Of a DNA stretch of 64,000 nt, positions 14,999 to 22,423 are shown one piece after another. A program made the position numbers and the translations under genes. The stretch is from an uncultured Oscillospiraceae bacterium. Lineage in GTDB: Bacteria; Bacillota; Clostridia; Oscillospirales; Oscillospiraceae. The stretch spans positions 1-64,000 of the forward strand of contig CAJUOA010000005.1 in assembly GCA_910587785.1 (NCBI GenBank). The letters are read 5' to 3'. How positions within the stretch are numbered: the stretch's first letter is position 1; each line of letters starts with the position of its first letter. A model generated the notes under the pieces. It was not told the DNA's origin. It was given only the letters and a program-made list of their open reading frames with translations, and made no database searches.

Positions 14999-15604
14999 AT
15001 GTCCATCCATTTGAAGATCGCGTCAGATTTCGTCTGCCCCTACTGCTACGTCCTGGAGGCCATGATCGCCCAGGTCCGAGCGGAAGTGGACGTGGAGATC
15101 GAATACCTCCCCTTTGAGCTGACCGAACCCCCGGCAGAGCGGGTGGATACCTACAACGACCCCGAGCGCCGCGCCCGCTACGCCAAGGAGCTGGAGCCCC
15201 TGTGCCGGGAGGTGGGCCTGAAGATGTGCCTGCCGCCCAAGGTGGTGCCCCGGCCCTACACCCGCATGGCCTTCCAGGGCCTCTACCTGGCCCGGGAGCA
15301 GGGCCTGGAGGAGGCCTACTGCCACCGCATCTTCCGGGCCTACTTCGAGGAGGAGCGGGACATCGGCGGCCTGGAGGAGCTGACGGCCTTGGCCGCCGAG
15401 GCCGGGCTGGACCCGGACGCCTTCCGTCAGGCGCTGGAGAGCGGCCGCTGGGAGGCCGAGGAGCGGGAAGCCGTCCGCCGCGCCAAGGAGGACCTGCAGG
15501 TCCGCGTGGTCCCCACGGCCTTCTTGGGAGAGCACCGTCTGGAGGGCGGCGCACAGTCTGCGGAGGAGCTCCGGGAGTGGCTCTTGGCCCACGCCGCAAA
15601 CTAA
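14999..15604 (+). CDS. DsbA-family (FrnE-like) thiol oxidoreductase
   Basis: A 201-residue thioredoxin-fold protein with an inserted helical domain. The active-site CPYC motif (residues 14-17, in SDFVCPYCYVLEAM) and the cis-proline region VRVVPTAFLGEH mark it as a DsbA/FrnE-like oxidoreductase. There is no signal peptide, so it is probably cytosolic, as for FrnE relatives that handle polyketides or oxidative stress. Substrate not known. It has its own promoter and a strong terminator, so it is monocistronic. Confidence 0.9.
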   Translation: MSIHLKIASDFVCPYCYVLEAMIAQVRAEVDVEIEYLPFELTEPPAERVDTYNDPERRARYAKELEPLCREVGLKMCLPPKVVPRPYTRMAFQGLYLAREQGLEEAYCHRIFRAYFEEERDIGGLEELTALAAEAGLDPDAFRQALESGRWEAEEREAVRRAKEDLQVRVVPTAFLGEHRLEGGAQSAEELREWLLAHAAN

Positions 15605-15620
15605 AACTTACATAAGCAAA

Positions 15621-15657
15621 AACCAGCCGGTCGAAAATCCCGACCGGCTGGTTTTTT
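15621..15657. terminator. Bidirectional terminator (DsbA-like / MCP)
   Basis: 13-bp perfect stem, arms 15621-15633 (AACCAGCCGGTCG) and 15641-15653, with TTTTTT on the plus side and AAAAA before the left arm. It serves both convergent genes. Confidence 0.9.
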
Positions 15658-15673
15658 ATGTAGTTTTGCGGGC

Positions 15674-17260
15674 TCACAGATTGGCGAACACGTCCATCTG
15701 CCGCTGGAGCTCCCCGACGATCTCCTGGTTGGCGTCCATACCGGCGGTGATGCCGGTCATGTCGTCCACCAGGGCCCGTGTGCTCCCGGCGGCTCCCGTG
15801 ATGCCGGAGACCGCGCCGTCGATGGCGCCGGAGATGCTGGAGATGGCCCCGGCGATCTCATCCATGGCGGCCCGCAGACGCCCTGCGCGGTCGTTGAAAG
15901 CCTCCATGGAGCGGCCTATGTAGGCGGCGTCCTCCCGGTACTGCTCCCCGGTCTGGACAGACTGCTCCAGCTGCTCCAGAAGAACTCCGGTCAGGTAGTC
16001 CGACAGCTCCTGGGCACTGCCGGAAAGGCAGCTCACCGCCCCGGTGACCACGGCGCTGACCTCCTGGATATGTCCGGCGGTCTCGGCGCAGGAGTCGGCC
16101 AGGCGGCGGACCTCCTGGGCCACCACGGCGAAGCCCTTCCCCGCCGCTCCGGCCCGGGCGGCCTCGATGGAGGCGTTGACGGCGATGAGGTCCGTGGAGG
16201 AGGAGATGGAGAGGATATCCTTGGTGAGGATGCCGATCTGCTCCACGCTCCGGCTCTGCTCGATGGCCGCCTGGAGCTTGGCGCGGCTCTCCTCCGTCCG
16301 GGCCCGGACCGCCTCCATCTCCTCCCGGGCGGCGCGCTCCATGTCCTCAGCCCGGCTTCGCATATCCTGGGAGTAGGTGGTGATACCGGCGCACTCCTCC
16401 GCCATGAGCCCCGCGTCGCCCTGGGTGCCGGCGGCGCTGGCGCTGATGGAGGCGGTACTGCCGGAGATCTCCTCCAGGGCGGCGGAGAGCTGTTCCGTCA
16501 GGCCGGAGAGGGCCTGTACACTGCCGCTGGAGGTCCGGGTCCGCCTGCGAACCTCCCCCACCACGGCGCTGATGTGCTCGGAGCTGTCCTGAAGGGTGCC
16601 CATGGCGTCCCGGATGGGGGCGATGACGTGGGCCCGGACCATGCGGAATGCCGCGGCCACCAGGAGCACCCCGATGACCAGCGTCAGGGCGCTGGTGGCG
16701 AGGGAGGCGGCGTAGACGGCGGACAGACGCCCCCGGGCCTCCCCCAGCTGGGCGCGGACGGAGGCGTGGAGGCTGTCGATGCCCGCCTCCACGGCCTCAC
16801 TGCACAAGGCGGCATCCCCGTTGGCCACGGCGTAGGCCGCCTGGGTCCGGCTGTCCGCGCTGGCGCAGACCAGGTCCACCAGGGCGTGCTTGAAGTCGCC
16901 GTAGTCCCCCAGCAGGGCGCTGTAGGTCTCCCGGTCCTCCGGGAGGACGAAGGTCTCATAGGCCGCGAGCTTCCCGTCCAGCGCGGCCTCCTCCTCCTTG
17001 ATCTCCCCCACCAGCCGGATCATGCTGGCGTGGTCCGCGGCCACGATGTGGGACAGGGCCAGGCGGTGGATGTCCATCATGGAACGCCGGATCTCCTCCA
17101 GCTGTGCCTCGCTGGCCATGTACTCGTCGGCGATGGTCCCTGCGTTGGCGTTGACGTTGTGGATGCCGAACACAGCCAAGAGGTTGGACAGCAGCGTCAC
17201 CAGCCCCAGCAGGAGAATGGGCAGGACCAGCCGCTGTTGGAGTGTCAGCTTGCCTTTCAT
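15674..17260 (-). CDS. Methyl-accepting chemotaxis protein
   Basis: A 528-residue transmembrane chemoreceptor. Membrane helix 1 is at about 10-33, followed by a four-helix-bundle type sensor outside the cell (~34-188), helix 2 at about 189-209, and a coiled-coil cytoplasmic signalling domain. The signalling hairpin tip is visible at ~345-385 (STDLIAVNASIEAARAGAAG, then KGFAVVAQEVRRLADSCAET), where CheA and CheW bind. No other chemotaxis or flagellar genes are in the window. It lies 49 bases after the binding-protein gene on the same strand, which suggests that protein may present a ligand to it. A G12 tract lies in the spacer. Confidence 0.92.
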   Translation of the reverse strand: MKGKLTLQQRLVLPILLLGLVTLLSNLLAVFGIHNVNANAGTIADEYMASEAQLEEIRRSMMDIHRLALSHIVAADHASMIRLVGEIKEEEAALDGKLAAYETFVLPEDRETYSALLGDYGDFKHALVDLVCASADSRTQAAYAVANGDAALCSEAVEAGIDSLHASVRAQLGEARGRLSAVYAASLATSALTLVIGVLLVAAAFRMVRAHVIAPIRDAMGTLQDSSEHISAVVGEVRRRTRTSSGSVQALSGLTEQLSAALEEISGSTASISASAAGTQGDAGLMAEECAGITTYSQDMRSRAEDMERAAREEMEAVRARTEESRAKLQAAIEQSRSVEQIGILTKDILSISSSTDLIAVNASIEAARAGAAGKGFAVVAQEVRRLADSCAETAGHIQEVSAVVTGAVSCLSGSAQELSDYLTGVLLEQLEQSVQTGEQYREDAAYIGRSMEAFNDRAGRLRAAMDEIAGAISSISGAIDGAVSGITGAAGSTRALVDDMTGITAGMDANQEIVGELQRQMDVFANL

Positions 17261-17293
17261 ACGATCCCCTCCGAAATGATTGTTGATGACTGG

Positions 17294-17305
17294 CCCCCCC
17301 CCCCC
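17294..17305 (-). repeat. Homopolymer tract: 12 consecutive C on plus (G12 on the coding strand)
   Basis: Twelve uninterrupted C residues, 34-45 bases upstream of the chemoreceptor start codon and just after the stop codon of the binding-protein gene. Such tracts vary in length by slippage and can tune expression. Assembly error is the alternative. Confidence 0.9.
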
Positions 17306-17309
17306 GGGC

Positions 17310-18542
17310 TCACCGCGCCGTCACGTCCTCCGCCAGCCGGTCCAGCTGGTCCTGGAGGGGCGCGCCGGAGGGATTGCCCGCCGCCAGGTTGGAGGCGAAG
17401 GCCGATACCGGGTCCCAGAACTTGCCCCCCACCCGCTGGAGCTGGGAGAACTCCGACTGGGCCAGGAGCGCCGCGATGGCAGGAGAGGCCTGGACCTCCG
17501 GAGAGGCCGCGGCGCGGACGTTGGCGGGGCCCTGTCCCCGCAGCTGGAAGCGCAGGCGCTGATTGGCCTCGCTGGTGATGTGCTCCGCAAGGCGGGCGGC
17601 CCACTCCGGGTTTTGGGAATAGGCGTTGACGCCGATGAGCTTGCAGCCGGAGAAGGAGGCCATCTGCACCTCCTGCCCGGCGCAGGTGTATGTAGGCAGG
17701 CGGGCGGCGCCCATATCCTCCCCCCAGACCTCCTGAATGGCCACCGCGTTCCACACGCCGCTGATACCGGCGATGACGCTGCCGTCCTGGACGCCCGCGA
17801 GGAACTCCGTGTCCGTCCGGCTGGAGAAGGCGGGGCTCGCGGCGATGTCCAGCATGGCCTGGGCCACATCCACGCCCCGGATGGGGCCGTCCGCGGCGTT
17901 CCAGGTGCAGTAGTTGGTCAGGCCGTCGTCGTTGAGGCCCACCTCCAGGCCGGTGTTGCCGAAGAAGGCGTAGACATACCAGGCGGAGGTCCAGTCCATA
18001 GAGAAGAACCCCCCGGCCCGCTCCGCCGCCGCCAGGAGCCGGTCCATGCTCTGCACGTCCTCCGGGGAGAAGTACGCCTTGTTATAATAGAGGAAGTATC
18101 CGTTGTCCGCAGTCAGGGGGTAGGCGAAGAGGGTGCCGTCCACACTGGCCGCATCCGCTGCGGCGGAGAGGCTGGCGCTGCGAATCTCCTGGGCGTTCTC
18201 CACCGGGTCCAGGGCCCCGGCGGCGGCCAGAGCCGCCACCTGGTCGTCGGCAAAGGCGAACACGTCCGCGCCCCCCTCCAGGTCCCCCAGCAGGGCGTCC
18301 TTACAGCTGGACTCGCTCTGGGCCTGGTAGGTGATGTGGAAGGATGCCTCCCCGGCGTAGCGGGACTGGAAGGAGGCGAAGATCTCCTCCAGGAGGGCCT
18401 CGTCCTCCTCGCCGCCCCAGACGGTGAGCTCCACGGGACCGCTGTCCGTGCGCTTCGGTTCGGGCGGGGCCTCCTCGTTGGCGCAGGACGCCAGAAGCAG
18501 GACCGCCAGGCACAGCGGCAGGATCAAACATCTCATCTTCAT
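17310..18542 (-). CDS. Extracellular solute-binding lipoprotein (ABC family 1 type)
   Basis: A 410-residue lipoprotein: signal sequence MKMRCLILPLCLAVLLLASC with lipobox LLAS-C, then a binding-protein fold (PVELTVWGGEEDEALLEEIF, ADVFAFADDQVAALAAAGAL, TLFAYPLTADNGYFLYYNK). These features match sugar or oligosaccharide-type family 1 binding proteins. No ABC permease or ATPase is adjacent, and the next gene downstream is a chemoreceptor, so it may serve sensing rather than uptake. The start at 18542 sits 10 bases after AAAGG; an ATG three codons earlier (18551) is closer to that site and less likely. Confidence 0.85.
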   Translation of the reverse strand: MKMRCLILPLCLAVLLLASCANEEAPPEPKRTDSGPVELTVWGGEEDEALLEEIFASFQSRYAGEASFHITYQAQSESSCKDALLGDLEGGADVFAFADDQVAALAAAGALDPVENAQEIRSASLSAAADAASVDGTLFAYPLTADNGYFLYYNKAYFSPEDVQSMDRLLAAAERAGGFFSMDWTSAWYVYAFFGNTGLEVGLNDDGLTNYCTWNAADGPIRGVDVAQAMLDIAASPAFSSRTDTEFLAGVQDGSVIAGISGVWNAVAIQEVWGEDMGAARLPTYTCAGQEVQMASFSGCKLIGVNAYSQNPEWAARLAEHITSEANQRLRFQLRGQGPANVRAAASPEVQASPAIAALLAQSEFSQLQRVGGKFWDPVSAFASNLAAGNPSGAPLQDQLDRLAEDVTAR

Positions 18543-18663
18543 CGCACTCATGCCTTTCCATCGTGGGTGGCGGCGTCCCGCTCCAGGGGGCAGCGCCGCT
18601 TTTTGGGCCATTATACCACTTCCGCGCTTCCTTTGCAACCGGATTTTTGCCCGGCCATGGGGG

Positions 18664-18698
18664 AAAAAACGGCCGGGACCCGCATCAGGTCCCGGCCG
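18664..18698 (-). terminator. Terminator of the cooS operon
   Basis: On the minus strand, arms GGCCGGGACC and GGTCCCGGCC (plus 18671-18680 and 18688-18697) are followed by six T residues. It lies just past the oxidoreductase stop codon. Confidence 0.9.
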
Positions 18699-18704
18699 CA
18701 TTGC

Positions 18705-19934
18705 TCACACGGTGTAGACGTATTCTCCGTTTTTCTCGTTGATGCCGTAGAAGTCGGCAAAGGTGAGGCGGAAGATCCGGTCCAGCTTCCCGCTGACATC
18801 CACGCCGTTTTTGATGAGGTGGAGGTACAGCCCGCTGTTGGAGATGTCCCCCAGGGAGAGGTAGCCGGTGAGTTTGCCGTCCTTGACGATGGCCTTTTTG
18901 TACTCCTTGGGCGTCCTGTGGACGATGACGTCCGCCCCCTCGGTCTGGTCCAGCCGCCCCACGCTGAGCATGGTGACGCCGAAGAAGTTGCTGGTGTTCT
19001 TGAAGGGGTAGGGCTTCTCGTACACAGTGCCGACGCCCGCCATGTTCTCCGCCGCCGCCTTGCCCTGGGCCATGGCGTCCGGCCACACGCCGGAGAGGCC
19101 CGTGCAGTCCCCGGCGGCGTACACGTCCGGGGCGGAGGTGCGAAGGTGATCGTCCACCTCAATGGCCCGCTCGGCCCTGATGCCGGCGGCCTGGGCCAGC
19201 TGGATGCGGGGCCGGACCCCTGCGGCCATGATGATGAAGTCGCAGGGCACATGCTCCCCGGTGGAGAGGATCACCTCGGTGATGTTCCCTTCGCCGTCCA
19301 CCACGGCGTCCGAGGCCCCGATGCCCAGCAGGAACCGGCACCCGTGGTCCTCGAACACCTTCTGGTACACGGAGGCGGCATAGCCGTCGGTCTGGAGGGG
19401 CATGACCCGGGGGGCCATCTCCGCGATGGTCACCTGGGCCCCCCGGCGGCAGAGGGCGGAGGCGGCGTCCAGGCCCACGAGGCCGCTCCCCACGATGAAG
19501 ACCCGCTTGCCCCCGGCAAAGGCGGCGTCGATCTTCAGCGCGTCGCTGAGGTCCCGGAAGCCGAAGACGTTGGGGGCCTCCCGGAAGTGGGGGATGGGCG
19601 GGATGAAGAAAGCGGAGCCCGCGGCGATGAGGAGCTTGTCGTAGGGCACACTGTACCCCTCGCCGTAGGAGACGGTCTTGGCCGCCGTATCAATGCCGGT
19701 CACGGTCTGACCGGAGATGTGGTAGATGTCGTTTTTCTCGAAAAAGTCCGCCGGGACGAAGTTGATGCCCTCCGCCGTGCGCTCATGCCCCAGGAACTTG
19801 TGGAGCATACAGCGGGAGTGGACCTGCTCGTCCGTTGAGAGGACGGTGATCACGTCCTGGGGACGGAAGGCCCGCAAGGTCTTGGCGGCGGTGATCCCGG
19901 CCGCGCCGGCGCCGATGATGACAAATCGTTCCAT
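18705..19934 (-). CDS. FAD-dependent NAD(P)H oxidoreductase, partner of the CO dehydrogenase
   Basis: A 409-residue pyridine nucleotide-disulfide oxidoreductase-type flavoprotein. FAD motif FVIIGAGAAGITAAKTL is at the N-terminus, NAD(P) motif VFIVGSGLVGLDAASALCRR near 147-170, and the second FAD motif DVYAAGDC near 270. Lacking a CxxxxC redox pair, it belongs with NADH:acceptor reductases (rubredoxin reductase, NADH oxidase and nitrite reductase type). As last gene of cooS-cooF-FNOR it would pass electrons from the ferredoxin-like subunit to NAD(P)+ or back. The ATG at 19934 has GAGAGG 8 bases upstream; a GTG at 19940 would overlap cooF. Confidence 0.9.
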   Translation of the reverse strand: MERFVIIGAGAAGITAAKTLRAFRPQDVITVLSTDEQVHSRCMLHKFLGHERTAEGINFVPADFFEKNDIYHISGQTVTGIDTAAKTVSYGEGYSVPYDKLLIAAGSAFFIPPIPHFREAPNVFGFRDLSDALKIDAAFAGGKRVFIVGSGLVGLDAASALCRRGAQVTIAEMAPRVMPLQTDGYAASVYQKVFEDHGCRFLLGIGASDAVVDGEGNITEVILSTGEHVPCDFIIMAAGVRPRIQLAQAAGIRAERAIEVDDHLRTSAPDVYAAGDCTGLSGVWPDAMAQGKAAAENMAGVGTVYEKPYPFKNTSNFFGVTMLSVGRLDQTEGADVIVHRTPKEYKKAIVKDGKLTGYLSLGDISNSGLYLHLIKNGVDVSGKLDRIFRLTFADFYGINEKNGEYVYTV

Positions 19935-19936
19935 GC

Positions 19937-20410
19937 TCACACCTCTCTCACTTCAATGGCCTTCTTGGGGCAGGCGCGCACACAGGCGGGGCCCTCCTCC
20001 AGATGGGCGCAGAAGTCGCACTTGATGATCCGCTTCCGGTCCGGGCTGATGGCGGGCACGCCGTAGCGGCAGTTCATCACGCACATATAACATGCCGCGC
20101 ATTTGTCCTCGTTATACTCCACGAGGCCCGTTTCCAGATTTTTCTCCAGCGCGCCGCTCATGCAGGTCCCGGCGCAGTCGGGCACGTCGCAGTGGCGGCA
20201 GAAAATGGGCTTATAGCCCCCCTGCCCGTCGGAGAGGATGCGGTTGCGGGACTGGACGGCGGGATCGGTGAGGTCCAGAGCATAGACCGCCTGGCGCAGC
20301 TCGTCCAGGGAGCCGCGCCGGGGCGTCATGTCCGCGTGAGAGGCCATGCAGGCGATGGTGCAGTTCTTGCAGCCGTCGCACTTGGCGGGGTCGATAAAGA
20401 TCCGTTTCAT
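19937..20410 (-). CDS. cooF: CooF-like four-cluster 4Fe-4S ferredoxin subunit
   Basis: A 157-residue electron-transfer protein with four cysteine clusters of the DMSO-reductase-B/CooF type: CDGCKNCTIAC (11-21), FCRHCDVPDCAGTC, CAACYMCVMNC and CDFC...CVRACP. Carries electrons between the CO dehydrogenase and the flavoprotein encoded on either side. The start is placed at MKRIFIDPAKC with a GAGG-type ribosome site. Spacing is 17 bases from cooS and 2 bases to the flavoprotein start, so the three genes are one operon. Confidence 0.92.
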   Translation of the reverse strand: MKRIFIDPAKCDGCKNCTIACMASHADMTPRRGSLDELRQAVYALDLTDPAVQSRNRILSDGQGGYKPIFCRHCDVPDCAGTCMSGALEKNLETGLVEYNEDKCAACYMCVMNCRYGVPAISPDRKRIIKCDFCAHLEEGPACVRACPKKAIEVREV

Positions 20411-20427
20411 ATCCTCGTGCCTCCCCG

Positions 20428-22317
20428 TCAAATGTTGAGGGCCCGGCGCTTCTCTTCGATGATGGCCTCCAGCTTGTCCGCGGCGCTCTTACCGTCGCCG
20501 TCGATGATGACCCTTCCGCCGGTGAGGGAGAGCATGTCCTCGGTGAGGACCTTGGTGACCAGCTTGCTGCCGGTGATGAAGGGGGGCACGCCCAGGTGCA
20601 GGGGCAGTCCCAGGGCGAGGGCAAACGCGCCGTCGGCCAGAGCCTGCTCCTCCAGCCATTGGGCGGCGGAGAGGACCAGGGGCAGCTGGGGCAGGTCCAC
20701 GCCCAGCTCGGCAGCGATCTCGGTGGCCACGATCTCCAGACGCCCGATGGCGAGGCAGGGGCCGAAGTTCAAAACCGGCGGGATGCCCAGCTCCTTGCAG
20801 ACGGCCCGCAGGTTGGGGCCCGCCAGGTCCGCGGCCTCGGGGGTCATAAGGCCGATGTTCTCCAGCCCGCCGGAGGAACAGCCCGCCGTGAGGACCAGGA
20901 TGTCCCTGGCGATGAGCTCCTTTGTGAGGGCGGCGGTGAGGGTGTCGTGGCCGTAGGCCACGCTGGAGCAGCCCACCACACCGGCGAGACCCTTGATCTT
21001 CCCCGCAGCGATGAGGTCGATGAGGGGCTTCCAGGAGCCGCCCAGGAAGTCCTTCAGGCTCCCCTCGCTGACGCCGGTGAGGGTGTTCTTGTTGCCGTGG
21101 TCCGTGAAGAGGTTCATGGGCACGGCGCCCCGGCGGGCGGTGTAGGCGGCGATGATCTCGTCGATGATCCGGTCGCCGTCGGCTTCGCGGGTCTCATAAT
21201 TGAAGGGGATGTACTCGGCGTTGGCCTTCTTGGCCACAACGTCCAGGCAGATCTGCTTGATTTTCAGCTCCTCGCAGACGGTCTCGATGCCGGGGAGGGT
21301 GCAGTTGAACTCGCTGAGCACCGCGTCGATGGCCCCGCAGGAGAGCACGGCCTCGGAGATGTAGTTGTTTCCGGCGTGGCCGTCGAAAATCTCCGTGTAG
21401 TGGGCCCCGCGGAGCTGGAGGTCCTGTCCCACGCAGGTACAGCCCACCAGCTTGAAGCCCTTGGCCCCGGCGGCTTTCGCCTTAGCCACCACGTCCTCGT
21501 CCAGGAGGCGGTCCTGGATGTAGGTGAACAGGGAGTGCTGGTGGCCGGTGATGAGGATGTTGATGTAGCCGGGGTCGATGACGTTCATGCCTACCGGGGC
21601 GGAGCGGATCACCGGGTCGCCCAGGACCACGTCGTTGAGCAGGTTCGTCAGCTGGAGGCCGTAGAGCCCCGTGGACACGCCCAGCCGCAGGCAGGAGAGG
21701 AGCATCTCCACCGGGTCAGAGCTGAGGTTCGTAGAGGTCTTGACGATGTTGTTGAAGACCTCCCCCTTCGCGCCGCCGGGCAGGATGCCCAGCTCCTTCC
21801 AGCGCTTCACGCGGGGGGCGTAGGCCAGCTTCTCCACCAGCTCCATGCCCTCGTACTCCGGGCGGTAGAGGTCGGAGAGGACCGCGTCGGCCACCTTCAC
21901 GCACAGGTCGTACTTGTCCTCGCCGGTGACGCCCAGGAGGTCCGCCAGATGGTTCAGGGCCTTCTCGCTGCGGATCTTGTCCCTGTGCAGGCCGGTATTT
22001 TTCAGCTGACGGGCGGTGTTCTCCACCACATGGATGTAACAGCCGGACCCGGCGGCCACGGCCCGCAGGAAATTCCGGGCCACGATGGTGTCCGCGTTTG
22101 CCCCGCAGATGCCCCGGGGGGCGTCGGGGGTGATGCGGCAGGGTCCGTTGGCGCACAGGCGGCAGCAGACCCCCTGGAGGCCGAAGCCGCACTTGGTCTC
22201 CTGCTTCTCCACCCGGTGGTGGGCGGTCTCCAGAGGCAGGGAGCGGATGTAGCTCTCCATGGGCTTGTCCGCGCTGGGGCAGGTGTTGCGGCTGAGACAG
22301 CCGGTGCAGTTGCTCAT
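20428..22317 (-). CDS. cooS: Anaerobic Ni-Fe carbon-monoxide dehydrogenase-like catalytic subunit, divergent
   Basis: 629 residues, full CooS length. All metal ligands can be placed: D-cluster Cys43 and 51; B-cluster Cys52, 55, 60, 71; C-cluster His259, Cys295, Cys339, Cys450, Cys480, Cys521. Surroundings deviate: GCTCVG replaces the usual ICCTGNE, GPCLAIGR replaces GSCVDNSR, the catalytic Lys (Lys563 in Carboxydothermus CODH-II) aligns with Gln558, and the His93-relay region reads CYIHVVENTARQ. An extra N-terminal CxxCx5C (Cys4, 7, 13) is present. The family reaction is CO + H2O to CO2 + 2 e- + 2 H+. Here activity is probable but not assured; no cooC maturation gene is nearby. Confidence 0.88.
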   Translation of the reverse strand: MSNCTGCLSRNTCPSADKPMESYIRSLPLETAHHRVEKQETKCGFGLQGVCCRLCANGPCRITPDAPRGICGANADTIVARNFLRAVAAGSGCYIHVVENTARQLKNTGLHRDKIRSEKALNHLADLLGVTGEDKYDLCVKVADAVLSDLYRPEYEGMELVEKLAYAPRVKRWKELGILPGGAKGEVFNNIVKTSTNLSSDPVEMLLSCLRLGVSTGLYGLQLTNLLNDVVLGDPVIRSAPVGMNVIDPGYINILITGHQHSLFTYIQDRLLDEDVVAKAKAAGAKGFKLVGCTCVGQDLQLRGAHYTEIFDGHAGNNYISEAVLSCGAIDAVLSEFNCTLPGIETVCEELKIKQICLDVVAKKANAEYIPFNYETREADGDRIIDEIIAAYTARRGAVPMNLFTDHGNKNTLTGVSEGSLKDFLGGSWKPLIDLIAAGKIKGLAGVVGCSSVAYGHDTLTAALTKELIARDILVLTAGCSSGGLENIGLMTPEAADLAGPNLRAVCKELGIPPVLNFGPCLAIGRLEIVATEIAAELGVDLPQLPLVLSAAQWLEEQALADGAFALALGLPLHLGVPPFITGSKLVTKVLTEDMLSLTGGRVIIDGDGKSAADKLEAIIEEKRRALNI

Positions 22318-22377
22318 AATATGTCCTCCCGTTTTGTGTCAGATTTTCCGAGATTGGGTGGTGTCTATCGCTTATTA

Positions 22378-22406
22378 TTTATACCACAGATCCCGGCTCG
22401 CGTCAA
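22378..22406 (-). promoter_or_regulatory. Promoter of the cooS operon
   Basis: On the minus strand: TTGACG (plus 22401-22406), 17-base spacer with TG before the -10, TATAAA (plus 22378-22383). The leader is about 50 bases. No CooA- or RcoM-like dyad recognised. Confidence 0.75.
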
Positions 22407-22423
22407 GGTGGCAGACAGGCCCC

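Noticed and set aside
17280..19838. 852-codon plus-strand frame
   Set aside because: Runs antisense to three real minus-strand genes (binding protein, flavoprotein and part of the spacer).
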